A stretch of DNA of 64,000 nt from Meconema thalassinum (GCA_946902985.2 OX336388.2:366283387-366347386); one strand, 5' to 3'. Shown: positions 43,405 to 55,954, counted from the stretch's first letter. Numbers and translations are program-made. Notes: a model not told the origin generated them from the letters alone.

Positions 43405-44880
43405 ACTTGTACCTACGGTAGCATCTGACCATAGTCTATCAGACATACTTTCCGCTATCAGCCTGAAAAACACAAACTGCCTAAAAATTGCTCATATCAA
43501 TGCTCAATCATTAGTTGACTCCTTTCACTGTTCTGAATTTTGTCACGTCTTTGGTGGTTCGTCTTTTGACATAATTGCAGTAAGTGAGTCCTTTTGCAAG
43601 CCCTCAATTCCAGATGCTGCAGTCTCTCTCACTGGCTATAAAGTCATTAGAAATGACAGATTAACCGTCGGTGGAGGTGGTGTTGCAGTTTACCTTAGGG
43701 ATAACATAAAGTATAGCGTGCTAAGCCAGTCTCCTGGTGAATATAATAAGAGGCCTGAATACATTATACTTGACATTTCTCTTACCGAAACTAAAATTCT
43801 CTTTGCTTGTGTGTACCGTCCACCAAAATCTGGCTACCTAGATATTTTTCTGAATGACATGTACAGGTTCATTCTTGATTATAAATATGTTTTTATTTTT
43901 GAGGACGTTAATGCTCGGTTTGGTAGTGGAGCTTTTGAAACTGAACAGGTATGTGCTCTGTTCCTGTAATGTTGAATGTTTACCATTCGATACTACATTT
44001 CTCACAGCTACTTGTGACAGCTCTCTCGATATTATCTCTTCAAACTGCAATGACCTCGTTGTTGACTACGGACAAGAACCAGCTGCTGGATTCTCAGCCC
44101 ATGATCTTCAGTATGCAGTGTTTTCTCCATCTACCCCGAAATTTCGACCAAAATCAATCTTTGTACGTGACTTCAGCAAATTTAATTTAAATGATTTTAA
44201 AACGGATCCAGAATTACACCCTTGGCAGAATTTCTACCAATCCACTGACATAGAAGAGAAAGTGGCTCTATTTAATGATTGTGTAAATAAACTATATGAT
44301 ATGCATGCACCGCAAAAGAAAGTGGATTACTCTGCTCCGTGGATCAGTAAAGAAATCAAAACGCCTTTAAAGAAACGTGATAAAGCACGTAGGGCATTTA
44401 TTAAATCTAAACTTACCATTGACTATGAAGAGTACAGAATTCTGCGTAATAAGACAAAACAAACAATCAGGAGCACAAAAGTGAAATATATGTACAACCT
44501 CTTCAGTGACTGTAAAACCACCTCCGCCAGATGGCGTGCTGCAAAATCATTGGGAGTTGGTGCCAGTTCAGTCACTGATGTTGAGATGCCTGTCTCTGCA
44601 TCACAATTAAATGAACATTACTCAAATTTTGCCTCAATTGGTGACGTATTAAGAGTATCAGAGACCGTCATGAAATACACATCCATCCCTCCCCCTGCCC
44701 ATGAAAAAATTTTCTTTATGTATGTTTACCCACACCAGATTGTGAAACCAATCAAATCAATTCGTACAAAAGCAAGAGGCCCTGATAGCATCCCAATTTC
44801 TCTTATTTCTAACTGTCTTGAAATATTTCTACCCCCCAATTATCCACCTATTTAATTTCTCTCTACAAAGTGGAGTATAC
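43405..44880 (+). pseudogene. Large non-LTR retrotransposon ORF2, part 1: AP endonuclease and start of RT
   Basis: In frame from about 43408: LKIAHINAQSLVDSFHCSEF, FDIIAVSESFCKPSIPDAAV and GYKVIRNDRLTVGGGGVAVY are the N, E and core motifs of the APE-type endonuclease. They are followed by ILFACVYRPPKSG and FEDVNARFG. A frameshift near 43940 moves the frame, which continues with DIISSNC and AGFSAHDLQYAVF (the S-D/A-H motif). A linker follows, then the first RT segment, KSIRTKARGPDSIPISLI. Sequence belonging to the element stops near 44880. It nicks target DNA and primes reverse transcription in intact relatives (CR1/Jockey group). Dead here because of the frameshift and interruption. Confidence 0.87.
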
Positions 44881-45524
44881 TGAGCCCGTCAGAGGAACTG
44901 CCAGGATAGCCAAAAACCGCAATGATTTTCCTAACATCTCATCCGTCGGACCTAACTGCCGTGAGGATCAGGTGAACTTCCAAATAGGCCAAAGCGGAAC
45001 GAGAAACTGTAGTCCACGGGGATCGTGGTACATGGTGACGAAGGTCATAGACTGCCTAAGGAAAGGTTCAACTTAAAAGCTAGACTGAGAAAAGAAACAT
45101 CCAGACTTATGTAAAACACCGGGATTTTTTTTGTGTAAATTTTACAAACCCCTAGCCTAGTTCGGAGGGTTTCTATCGGCTAATCCGCAAGCTAAAACAT
45201 AATCAAAAATAAAGAGCAGGTCCCTACCTGAGAAGTTACAGTAAACCCTCGCGAAAGATCGGTCTCACAATAATAAAGCAACAACAGCAACACTAGGAAA
45301 ATGGTACGACGCAAATCCCTAGGTCAAGTTACAAGATCAAGCTAATATCGGAATTTACATTTAACAGGGTAGCAAAGCAAAACTAAGTTAGGATGATACC
45401 ATCTCCACATTTACATTTAACGTTAATTCATCTAGCTAAGTCCTATCAATTAATAACAAAATTTACGGCGGTGACGTCCGTAACAGAAAACAATTACATT
45501 CAAAGCTATGTGATCAGCCATAAA

Positions 45525-46857
45525 AACAAGAAGTTCCGTGACGAACTAAAGAGCCTACTTTCCTTAAAATTTAAGATTCATGCCAATGATTAATCTATAT
45601 GAATCTATCTAGAATAATGACGAAATTAAGTTGGTAATATCGAAATTTCCAATTAGTTCGAAATACTGTATACCTGGCATAATGTAGCCTAATAGAGGAA
45701 TACAGTTGGCAGCCCTGTCACTGAATATATTCTTAGTTCCATCTCTTAAGGTACAGAATTCAAAATTTGGTTGAAGTCCAATGGATAGCATGGACGTTAC
45801 ATGCAGTTAAACATTGGATCTAACAGCACTCGTAAAATCATGTTGGCAACAATGACATACATATATTGGTCAGATATAATCTGAAATAATATGATCTATT
45901 GTTGTGTCAATTTTGAATGAAATCCATTAGGTAGTATAGAAGTTACATGTATTTTAGAATTGGACCTATCAGCCGGCTTAGAATCATGTTGGCAGCACTG
46001 ACGTATATTAGTTAATCCAAATTAATCAACAATGCCAGGTACTATATGTGTGCAAAGTTTAGAGCTATTGGCTTGCATACTTTCTGATATATTGATTTTA
46101 GGGCAACAAAAATAGAGACAGTATTTATTAACAGTTGGCAGCCCTGGTTGCTCCTAAGTATCGGCATAGTCATATCTGTTATGGCACACATAGCACACAC
46201 GAAATTTGCTTGAAATCCAAATAATAATATAGAAGTTACATGTATTTAAAATTGGAATTCTCAGCAGGCTTAAAATAATGTTGGTAGCACTGACGTATAT
46301 AAGTTACTCCAAATTAATATAGAATGTCAGGTACTATACGAGTGCATAGTTTAAAGCTGTCGGCTTGCATACTTTCTGATATATTGGTATTTGGATAAAA
46401 TAAATTGAGAGCATTTATTAACAGTTGGCAGCCCTGGTGGCTCTTAAGAATACGCTCAGTCATGTCTATTTATGTACACATAGCACATACAAAATTTGGT
46501 TGAAATCCAATTGATAGTGTAGAAGTTATATGCATTAAAATTTGGACCTATCAGCGGGCTTATAATCATTTTGGCAACATTGCCATGTATGGCCTCCTGG
46601 AAATTAAATTGCAATATTATTATCAATATGTGTGCCAATTTTGAAATAGCTCCCATTCATTCCTTCCAAGATATCCTACATGGAGCTCAAATTTCAATTG
46701 CGATTTTTCAGCAGTTGGTAGCACTGATATCATTTTCAAATATGGCAGTGAGATATTCAGGTATAGATCTTAACTCCTACCAAATTTTGTTTCGATTTCT
46801 GCAGCCGTTTAGGAGTTGATAGGGGGAGACACACACAGCCACACAGACAGACAGATG

Positions 46858-46889
<32 letters not shown>

Positions 46890-46954
46890 CACATTTGCCC
46901 GATCTCATAAGTCTACTTTTTCCTCATTTTTGCAAAATGTGAAAAGTAGGCTAA
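45525..46954 (-). mobile_element. H2 element, full length, minus orientation
   Basis: AACAAGAAGTTCCGTGACGA at the left and GAAAAGTAGGCTAA at the right. Boxes lie at 45706, 45843, 45989, 46135, 46281, 46425, 46571 and 46715 (steps 137, then 144-146). The two module types alternate, and a (GACA)n run sits at 46849-46895. Close to 38981-40424. Confidence 0.83.
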
Positions 46955-47519
46955 ATTGTATTTAGTAGAATCACACCAGCAATGCAATTAGGTATGGTGT
47001 TGAGTTGTTTAAATCTGTTTTTAAATTATTTTCAACCCCAAATACATTTTCAGAATTAAAGAATGTGCTTCGGGGGACGGTAGTTGGGCACTTAACCTTA
47101 ACGTAATGCAGAATTTGGAGATCAGAGATATCTAACCAGTTTCAAGATGGAGAAAGAATTCATCCTAGTTACAAGACTATCTTATTATACCCAATACGCT
47201 AAGGTGTATGTTTCACAAAACTCAAGCTCCTAAACCGGAGATAGTTAGAAGGTGTGGTTTGTACCAAAATCTTCCAAATCGTCTCAATAGTACAAGAAAA
47301 ACAAGATGTTCAGTAAAGAACATATAGCCTACTTTCTCCTAAATGTATGAGTATAGTTATAACTCGTTGTTATTATCAAAGAGTATAATAGAATCATTTC
47401 TTGGTTGAAGACCTTAGAAATTATTTACCTCTACCAAACGCCACAACCTAGAAAATAACTACTACCATCATTGAAGAAAGATAGATAAGAAGTATCTCAA
47501 GAATGTTATGGATATGGAG
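46955..47519. other. No gene seen
   Basis: Unassigned AT-rich DNA. Confidence 0.45.
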
Positions 47520-47783
47520 ACATAATCGACCGGACTGGCCGCGTGGCTCTGCGGTAACGTTCTCGCTTGCTGGGTCCTAGGTTGCAGGTTCGTATCCTGG
47601 CGCAGTCAGCTGGCATTTGAGGGTGCACAAATGCGAGGGAGCCGTGTCAGTAGATTTACTGGCATGTTAAAGATCCCCTTCGGGCCAAAATTCCGGCACC
47701 CCGGCGTATCTAAAAGCAGCAGTAGTTAAAAGGGTCGTAAAACAAACAACATTATTATTATTGTTATTATTACATAATCGACC
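47520..47783 (+). mobile_element. S6 tRNA-derived SINE with 12-bp TSD
   Basis: ACATAATCGACC repeats at 47520-47531 and 47772-47783. Head: GCGTGGCTCTGCGGT (box A) and GGTTCGTATCC (box B); the body ends in GTCGTAAAACAAACAAC and an (ATT)n tail. Confidence 0.92.
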
Positions 47784-48448
47784 TGCCGTGGGCAACATCC
47801 AACTTTGAGTTGAGGCATGTCTTTACACGTCTGGTTGTGCATGGCTTTCACAACCCTGATTGAATTAACAAATCTTTCCGTGTCCCTACAGAGACGTGTG
47901 TATACAAACTATGTGGATATTTTCGATTGCTATTTGCCTGAAATAAAAGTATTAATAACCTGAACTAGTACCAGTGGCTAGAATTCAGTTACTATGTGAA
48001 ATCGTTTTGTTCTTTACTTCAAATAACATTTTCAAATAACGCACAATAGGCTGTAACAAACCCTTTAAAATAAGAAGTAAAAATGTATCATAGTATCATC
48101 CTGTCATTCTTCAAATTCGATGCGCATAGAATGCCAATGGTATACTATCAATGGAGTCCCATGTAGACCAGTCGTGAAATCTAGTGGAGAAATATCGAAC
48201 AATATAATCCTAACAGGGCGAGTGCATTCTAGCGGCCATAAGAAGAAACTTTTCAATAAAATCTGGAAGTTAATAAGTAGGCCGGCATGCAGTTACCTTT
48301 TTGGCTGCTAGATGTCTCGAGCAAATCTGCTGGCGAATTGTTTTAATTAAATATATGTTTTGCACCGTAATATGCACAATATAAGGCTTAATTTTAAAAT
48401 GTCTGAGTCATTACAAAGCAACAAATATGTAAAATTTCAAGCAAAAAA

Positions 48449-48515
48449 ACAAACTCTGATGGGGTTTGAACCATAGGCATATGAATGACAGACTAACGCT
48501 TTACCACGGAGCCAT
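48449..48515 (-). repeat. tRNA-like SINE head fragment
   Basis: The minus strand reads TGGCTCCGTGGTAAAGCG ... GGTTCAAACCCC, a box A and box B pair without a recognisable body. Not a functional tRNA: the arms do not pair convincingly. Confidence 0.5.
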
Positions 48516-48859
48516 TTGTGTCAACGAACATTGATCTATATAAAATGACTTACATAGAACTTGTTAGCAAATAATGATTTAGACCTAACGATTTCATCAG
48601 TGGAGTATATTATTTATGTATAAAGCATTTCATACTAAGTTTATTTATTTTGTATCAGTACGCTATATTGCATGCAATACTCAAATTAGTGAAATATAAG
48701 TCAGGCACAAGATATCCGCTGCCATCTTGTCTTCTTACTGAGACGGCTCAGCTTTTTAAATCACTTCTGCACTACAGTATAGTATTACAAAATAAACTTT
48801 TAATTTCGAACGTGCCTCTTCTTTAGAACAGTTAAATCGATTCTCGGCTCGATAATCGG

Positions 48860-49337
48860 AACTGGTGGGTCCCATGATATGGATTATAAAGTTTGCATAA
48901 TTCGCACGGCCGCCATCCTGAAATGGTACGGCGGATGACCTTGTAGTTTGGTCACAAGACGCGTCGTATATGAAGGTATGTTATTACCAAATTTGGTAGA
49001 AATCGGATAATTTGGTTAGTCGCTATTTGATTTTACGTTTTGAACGTTTGAGTGGTCGCCATTCAGATTTGGTAAAGATGGCGGCGATATAAAACATGAC
49101 ACTGAGGTGTCCTTTGCGTGTTCTCCCTCTGTACCAAATTTCGTTCAATTCGGTTTCACCGTGTTCGAATTGATAGGGGGGGGGGACAGACATTCAGAGT
49201 ACACACACTCACACACACACACACACACACAGACTCACAAACACACATACACACACACAGACAGACACACAATTTTTGGCCCTGTAGTGATCTCATAAGT
49301 CTACTTTCATTTTTTGCAAAAATCGAAAGTAGGCTAA
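48860..49337 (-). mobile_element. H3 element, 3' part uncertain, minus orientation
   Basis: The right end has the H-type terminus (GATCTCATAAGTCTACTTTC ... GAAAGTAGGCTAA) next to a CA/GACA microsatellite and a 10-G run. Two modules carry boxes CGCCAT at 48910 and 49058 (148 bp) and a GATGGCGGCG box at 49077. The left boundary is not clear. Confidence 0.6.
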
Positions 49338-51236
49338 AACATCTAAGTCATTCTTATAACTAGGTGCTAATCAGCACACAAAAGGGTAACATAGAGGATT
49401 CATACACTTTTACATCATTAATAAATAACAAAAGACCACAGTTTTATTCAAATGCCTGCCTGCACCTTGGTTTACTCTTTGTAAGCCATAGTCATCTAGT
49501 GTGTGTAGTTACGGTGACGACTGCGTAGTAAAGAATACGTCTAACATCGTATGGCCTGCGCTCCACCAGCTACGAACTCAAGGTTCGAGCAAGCTTCAGT
49601 CACAACAAAAATGTGTCAGCTGTCCTCAAGTCATTTCTTCCAGGAAATACCTTCATAAGCACGGCTATGTCAGCAGGTTCCAAATGCAAATGAACAAGGT
49701 TAAGCAGAAAGAATTCGTTAGTTAGCTTTTGTTTTATCAAAATTATGCGTTTATTATTAAGATGTCGGTTTAGGTTATCGTTGGTTTATGGCGAATAATA
49801 CTGACAAGCCTGGGCACGGAGCGTCTCCCCTGAGATCATCTCTGCCAAGAAGCCTCGACTCAAAAGTCGGAATACAATCAACGAGCAATAACAACTCGGA
49901 CACACAATAACACAAGTTACCAGCGGCGCACAGCTCGCGTTCAATAACTCTGGGATGGGCCTGGACACTATCAGTTACCCTCCCTAAACATCTGGTCGAC
50001 GGGACAATCCCGGACATAGTACACACAATACCATCATTCATGGAAAACCTCCCTAACGGGGCTAGCCTACAACGTACTATAGAAACCTGACATAACTGTA
50101 CTCGTAAAAAAACAACGGTACACGCAACAGCGTTTAACTAACAAATGACAATCTTCAGAACATATGATCAGATACAAGAATGAACACTGGGTTCCATAAG
50201 CTATAACTGCAATGAAAGGGAAAGTGAATGCTAAAAGCATTCTGTCCTATGTTAACATGAGTCCGTCTCACTTAGAAGCATGCGCTCTCATACGGGCGCT
50301 GAGTAGAAAACCTGTTCGTGTTGCCGCAGGCTACAAGAATCCTGCGCAGTATTACACAACACACTAACTAGGCCGGCAATTTAAGCAAGTAAATAACAGT
50401 AAAACTGGCCTCATAATAATACCTTTACCATAGGTTATAAACCTCGAAGAATATGTGCATAAAAAGCACGCTATAAATCTGAATACAATCATATAACTCT
50501 GTCTTTCACATCAAAGACGTTTAAAGGTAGCAATGTCACTCATTGCTGGAGTTCTCTGCTCTCAAAGATAGAATACACTATTTCAGTTACTTGTATCAAA
50601 CATCAAATAAACACCTGTCATCACACCTGACACTAACAAAATAATAATTGTGGCGCAAATTCCACTCTCTGCTGGATCTGCTTAATGATACGTTGGGAAC
50701 TGGGTTCGATGCTAGACAACAACGAAACGTCCCTATTACTTATAAGGTCTACACCTGACCTGGATGGCTTCTGAGCTCATCTCAAATGAAATATAATGCA
50801 GTTACAAAACTGGTAATTACAGTCGATTACCCAAATGATACGACTAATCTAACGAAGTCAGGGGTATAACATAGACTGGTTGCAAAAAGTGCAGTTAAAG
50901 AAATATAACCATGGCATCTGATTGCCATAACTAGAGTCTGCAAAGACTTGAAAAATCACCCCAGATAGGGTTAAACAAAGTAGCCTCAAAATGACTACAG
51001 TCACGTTTAGCAATAGATAGAAATTGACGTTCCACGACGTCCATCAAGCTGCACCAGGGTTGACCAAAATGTCGGACCCAAGGGTGACTCACAATCACTG
51101 CAAATAAATGACATCTAATTAGACTAAATTACATTCCCTACCTATGAAATGGCTGTCACTAAGTTCGGTTGGTTCACAAACTACACTAATCTAACTATAC
51201 CACCAGAAACTAGAACAAGGAAGGGTGTACAAAACT
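49338..51236. other. No gene recognised
   Basis: Short open frames at 49501-49725 (plus) and 49775-50041 (minus) lack motifs I know. The rest is AT-rich unassigned DNA. Confidence 0.35.
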
Positions 51237-51495
51237 CACGATACGAAGGAGTCCACACTTAGCTCTCTGTCCAACGACAAGGGTTGAACAAAAGCGCCTC
51301 TGGCTTTCAGGGTTGGCATCGTCCTCATCAGCACTTCCACCTGGGCTCTCCCAAAGACCAGGGCTCGGTCTGTCCCTGTAGTTGACCTCGTGAATGGACT
51401 GGACATGCCTAGGAAAGGCATCCTCGGTTCCTTCCTCCTCGTCTGATGTTCTAGAAGTTCCATAATCAAGCTGGTCCCATCCAAGACATCTCCCT
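51237..51495 (-). other. Candidate coding stretch, acidic, followed by a donor-like site
   Basis: The minus frame from 51495 to 51237 is open for about 86 codons and encodes an acidic, Ser/Pro-rich peptide (segments SRTSDEEEGTEDAFPRHVQS, ESPGGSADEDDANPES). It ends at ATC|GTGAGTTTTG, a consensus-like 5' splice site. No family is recognised, and no good acceptor precedes it. Confidence 0.3.
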
Positions 51496-51511
51496 CATAC
51501 CATAATGGTAT

Positions 51512-51740
51512 TAGCCCATGGTCTCGGTCTCGAACATGGTGTTGAAAAAGTTAACCACGTGGGCGGTAGAATAAGACTTGTAGTAGTTAATTATTATCTC
51601 TTGAAGATTACAGTATTCGTCGCAAATATCGCAGGCTTGAAATATAACTGACAACACAGCCTCTACACTTTGCAGATGTAAATGATAAATGGCCATGCAC
51701 TGTTCTGCGGCTCCACACGTGTACAGACGCTACTTTTTCT
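51512..51740 (-). other. Candidate coding stretch, unknown
   Basis: Open for about 70 codons on the minus strand, with protein-like composition (CGAAEQCMAIYHLHLQSVEA, FQACDICDEYCNLQEI, NFFNTMFETETMG, stop). It lies 3' of the next stretch and may belong with it; splice phases do not join cleanly. Confidence 0.27.
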
Positions 51741-51862
51741 ATCACGTGGCATCCGTGAAATGGGCGTCGTTTTATTACGGATAAATTCACCGTAGCAATT
51801 GCTATATAATGTACTTTTATAATCACACGTGTTCAAAGTAATAATTTCACATTTACCTGTAT

Positions 51863-52160
51863 ATTTTCGCACCAGGCTCTCGGCCCTCCACAAACACGTG
51901 GATGTAAAAATGTGGTGCTACAGTAATGTCGTAAATTTCACAATACTTGCCAATTAATTCACTATACAATATGTGTTGATCACTGCACATCAACAACAGT
52001 GATTCGTAGAATACTTGTGCTCGATGGCACTCGATAATGATTTCCACGCTGAAAAGCGGACTGTTTGCCAGGTCTAATGCGACGGATGTAATAACACGCC
52101 TACACAGGGCGGATTCTCCAGACGTAGTGCAAGGAACTGCGTTCCTCGTGGAAGCAAGTC
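51863..52160 (-). other. Candidate exon, unknown protein
   Basis: About 95 open minus-strand codons (segments SGESALCRRVITSVALDLAN, EIIIECHRAQVFYESLLLMC, GKYCEIYDITVAPHFYIHVF) end at TACAG|GTAAATG, a good 5' splice donor, with a stop just beyond. A pyrimidine-containing stretch and AG lie at the other end. Codon-like composition is unusual for this window, but I do not recognise the protein. Confidence 0.33.
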
Positions 52161-52511
52161 ATCAAAACTAAGTCGTTGAGCGACTACTTACATTCCTATT
52201 TGCGTATCTGCAATGATATTACCTTACCGTAAAGTGAAAAAACATTTTCCAAAATGTTTCAATAATGCTGAATGACGAAATGGAATATTCTGAGTCTCGT
52301 GGAAAGATAAAATTGATTAATAAGTTCTCAGATAAATAATTAACAGACTTCACCAAAGTCAAAAGTGAGATTCTCTGCTACTTCAAAGAGATTAGTATAA
52401 GCTCTCAGCTTCTCGTAGCTTTCTGGGTGTGTTCAAAGGTACTACATCCCATCATAAATGTGGTGTCATGAAAAATATCACATGAACCTTAGCTCAGCGG
52501 GTTCATCACCC

Positions 52512-53657
52512 GTCTCTTAGGAAGTGTGCTAACATACGTCCAGTGCCAAAAAAATAAAAACTCCACTAGCTGTAGTGACTTTAGACCAATAAATATCCTT
52601 TGTGCCCTTAGTAAAGCGCTTGAGAAAATCGTTCATGAACAAGTATGTGATACCTAACTAAATTTAATATCTTCAATCCTTACCAATCTGGGTTTAAAAA
52701 GGGTCATAGTACCACCAATGCATTGTTAAAGGTCAGCGATGATATACGCTCAGCTATGGACAAGCGTCAGCTTACAATCCTATGTCTTTTCGATTACAGT
52801 AAGGCTTTTGTCTGTGTGAATCACAATATACTTCTTGCAAAGCTGAAATCTTTTGGCTTCTCTCAGAGTGCTCTTTCCTGGTTCAAATCCTACCTTTCTA
52901 TGCGTACACAGAGAGTGGTCCTCGCGGATGGCTCCTCCTCAGACTGGAAATCGGTAGAAAGTGGAGTACCTCAGGGATCTGTCTTAGGTCCACTATGCTT
53001 CTCGATATGTATAAACGATGTTTCTAATGAATTCCGAAATAGTTCTGTTCATATATACGCTGATGACCTCCAGGCCTATTTTCACCTCACGCCTACTCTG
53101 CATGTGATCGTATAAATCTGTTTAATGAAGACATTGGCAAGCTTTGTGAATGGGCCCTAAATCATAATCTTAACTTGAACATATCTAAAACACAACTTAT
53201 ATCCATTGGATGTACAAAACTTCTAAATTCAGTAGATTTTAATTCACTACCACCTATCAAGATACTAGATAATAATATTAAATATAGGAACACTGTCAAT
53301 AATCTCGGAGTGATATTTGATAGAACACTGTCGTGGGCAGAGCATACGTCTAATGTGGTAAGGAAGGTTGTATCAACTATGCATCTCCTGAAAAGAACTG
53401 TTTCTTACACCCCTCCTAACATACGTAAGCTCTTCGTCCTAACTCTCATTTTTCCAATCATTGATTATGGCTCTGCTGTATACAATGATTTGCCAGAAAC
53501 ACAGAACATCAAATTACAAAGAGTCCAGAATACATGTGTTCGGTACATTCTGGATGTACGGCGAGATGAACATATCACACCTTACTACGTGCAGCTGAAA
53601 TGGCTGAAACTCCACGAGCGCAGGCCGTTATCAGTTGCCATTCTGACACATAAAATA
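52512..53657 (+). pseudogene. Large non-LTR retrotransposon ORF2, part 2: reverse transcriptase core
   Basis: CANIRPVPKK and FRPINILCALSKALEKIVHE start the RT palm after an early stop. A frame change then leads to PYQSGFKKGHSTTNALL, LFDYSKAF (motif A; the usual second catalytic Asp position reads V-C-V), SGVPQGSVLGPLCF (motif B) and HIYADDLQAYF (motif C, YADD). A further frameshift at about 53100 is followed by WALNHNLNLNISKTQL, the LGVIFD thumb motif and VQNTCVRYIL. It ends exactly at a TA where a mariner-derived element has inserted (53656). Same element as 43405-44880. Confidence 0.9.
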
Positions 53658-53850
53658 CGAGGCACGTCCAGAAAGTAAGTTCCGTTTGGTAATAAAATTA
53701 AATTGTGTACAGATACAGAAAAAAATATTTATTGCACAACATTCTACACCTCTTAAACTACTTTTCCACATGACTGCCGAACTTTTGCAGGCATTTGTCA
53801 TAGCGTGGCACAGGTTTTTGGATACCTTCTTCATAGAAGTTTGCCGCCGA
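53658..53850 (-). pseudogene. Mariner transposase C-terminal fragment, left arm
   Basis: The minus strand reads NFYEEGIQKPVPRYDKCLQK, FGSHVEK and a stop, the typical mariner transposase end. No catalytic part is present. Confidence 0.75.
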
Positions 53851-53861
53851 CCGTAAACGAG

Positions 53862-54035
53862 AGTGAAGACTCCCCTGTAAGATATCCTACCGTTTGGCCA
53901 CCACTGTTAGGCAAATTGCGTGCTTACCAGGAGAACTGCGTATGTTTAGGAGTTCACCTGACAACATACGCAATTTGCCTAACAGTGGTGGTCAAACGGT
54001 AGGATATCATACAGGGGAGTCTTCACTCTCGTTTT
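53862..54035. repeat. Palindrome with ~65-bp arms
   Basis: CGAGAGTGAAGACTCCCCTG ... AGGCAAATTGCGT (53862-53932) is repeated inverted at about 53967-54033 (ACGCAATTTGCCTAACAGTG ... CTTCACTCTCG), with ~45 bp between. It could form a strong hairpin. Confidence 0.8.
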
Positions 54036-54421
54036 GGCGGTTTCGGTGGCGTAGTCGGTAGCATGCTGAGCTTCTATGCCCAAGATAGCGGGTTCAAACC
54101 CGGCCGAAGCTGTCGGATTTTTTAAGAACGTTAAAAATCCCTCAGTATGCCTTCATTCGGAGGGGAAGTAAAGCCGGCGGTCCCATGTCATAGATTTATG
54201 GCATGTTAAAGAACCTTCCACTAATTGCACCTGTGTGAAGCTAAATTGGATAGGTTAAGAATGTAAACAACGCTCTTAGGTTTCTACGATCGTTGCCAAG
54301 AGCCGACTGCGGTGGCGTCTAGTAGTTAAGTTCTGAACTTGGCCTAGTAGTCCTTGACGGTGGCGCTTGGCGGCAAAAGTAGGAACTATTTGAAAAATTC
54401 TAAGTTGCAGTTCTTAAATTA
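54036..54421 (+). mobile_element. S4 SINE, left part, split by H1
   Basis: Head GGTTTCGGTGGCGTAGTCGG ... GCGGGTTCAAACCCGG and full S4 body to GGAACTATTTGAAAAATTC and the GCAGTTCTT linker, where an H1 element interrupts. The tail resumes at 55955. Confidence 0.85.
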
Positions 54422-55850
54422 AACAAGTAGTTCCGTGAAGAACTATACAGCCTATTTTCATATATCCTGCTCATGTTAATTGCCACTATCAACATACAAA
54501 ATTTCAGTTCAATTGCTGTAACAGATTCGTAGATATTGAGAACCGTCTAAATATTTCAGATGGTCGCCAGGTTGGATTTTTATTTTTGTACTATTACATT
54601 AAGATTATTGTGTACGTGTGGTATTCAAACTTCAATCGCATGATTAGAACACAAGAAGTAAAAACAAGATTTTAAAATTACGCACAGCAGCCATCTTGTG
54701 ATTATGCAAACAATTGAAATAAATTAGATTCCAGTGGATCAACATTTGTATAAGCATTTAACGTGCAACGTTTCACGGCACTCGGATAGTTAATTCGCGA
54801 GAAACGTCCATTTAAATATTTATACTTTGCGTCGCCGCCATGTTGGATTTGTGCTCCCCAGGTTACTGAAAGTCCTATAGGTGAAGAGATGTTCATAGTC
54901 TCTATGAACATAAAAAATTCAGTTTGGTTGCTGTAAAAGATTCATAGATATTGAGAACCGTCTAAATATTTCGGAAGCTCGCCATTTAGGATTTTTAATG
55001 TATAGGCCATAGAGTTATGTACCATTCAAGGACAATTATTGCCTAGGTTCATTATTCAAACTTTCACTTCGATCAAACGATTACGACACAAGAAATAAAA
55101 ACTTAATTTTAAAATTTCGCACAGCCGCCATCTTGAGGTTATGTAAATAATTCAATTAAATTAGATGGCAATGCGTTACAATCTGCATAATCATTTACTG
55201 TACCACATTTCACTTCGCTCAGGGAGTTAAATCACGAGAAAAGTCTATTAAAATATTTCAAATTCGCTTGATCGCCATGTTCGTTTTGTACTTTACAGGT
55301 TTATGAAATATACATAGGTAAACTTGTATCAGTACCCTTTATCTCAGTACAAAATTGCAGGGTGATATCCGTAATAGTTTCGGAGATATAGAATATCAGT
55401 GAAATATTTCGCACAGCCGCCATTTTGAGGTTTTGTAAACGATTGAATTAAATTATACGCCAGTGCATTACAATGTGTATATACATTTGCTGTACCAAGT
55501 TTCATTACATTTGGATAGTTAAATCGCGAGAAAAATCTATTTAAATGTCTCAAATTCGCTTGACCACTATGTTGGTTTTTTAGTCACCAGGTTTTTGAAA
55601 GTCTCATAGGTGAACTTTCAGTAGTGCCCTTTATCACCGTACACAATTTCAGAGCGATATCGGTAATAGTTTCGGAGATATTGAATGCTAGTGAAATAAT
55701 TCGCACAGCCGCCATGCTGGATTGGTGAGACATAACAAAATTTGAAGGGCACGGTCGAGGTCGCCGGGAATAGTGCTATGAACTTACCGAGTTTAATTGA
55801 AATCGCTCGAGCCGTTTAGATTTTATTAGGGACACACACACACACACACA

Positions 55851-55888
<38 letters not shown>

Positions 55889-55954
55889 GCGCACACACAC
55901 ACGGACAAAAGGTGATCTCATAAGCCTACTTTTTCAAAATTGAAAATAGGCTAA
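54422..55954 (-). mobile_element. H1 element, full length, minus orientation, inside an S4 SINE
   Basis: AACAAGTAGTTCCGTGAAGA at the left, CA microsatellite and GAAAATAGGCTAA at the right. Boxes (CCAT cores) at 54567, 54691, 54838, 54982, 55129, 55275, 55420, 55567 and 55712: after the first, every step is 144-147 bp. Confidence 0.85.
55838..55905. repeat. (CA)n microsatellite of H1
   Basis: CA-dominated run interrupted by CTCACA and CGCG. The equivalent runs are at 8500-8540 (GT), 15428-15470 and 34935-34970. Confidence 0.88.

Larger units (their letters stand above)
44881..52511. other. 7.6-kb interruption of the non-LTR ORF2
   Basis: ORF2 breaks off just after an FNFSLQSGV-type segment at 44880 and resumes with CANIRPVPKK at 52512, which in intact relatives lies only a few residues later. 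Everything between therefore entered later. It contains H2 (45525-46954), a SINE (47532-47771), H3 (48860-49337) and unassigned DNA with minus-strand coding-like stretches. I could not find a target duplication or LTRs at the edges. Confidence 0.6.

Noticed and set aside
49107..49363. 63- and 81-codon frames in CA-repeat DNA
   Set aside because: Translations are Thr/His repeats from the microsatellite.
44881..52511. An LTR retrotransposon as the 7.6-kb interruption
   Set aside because: I found no terminal direct repeats, primer-binding site or gag-pol motifs at the edges.
55838..55905. CRISPR-like regular repeats
   Set aside because: These are CA/GACA microsatellites with no spacer structure, and the DNA is eukaryotic.
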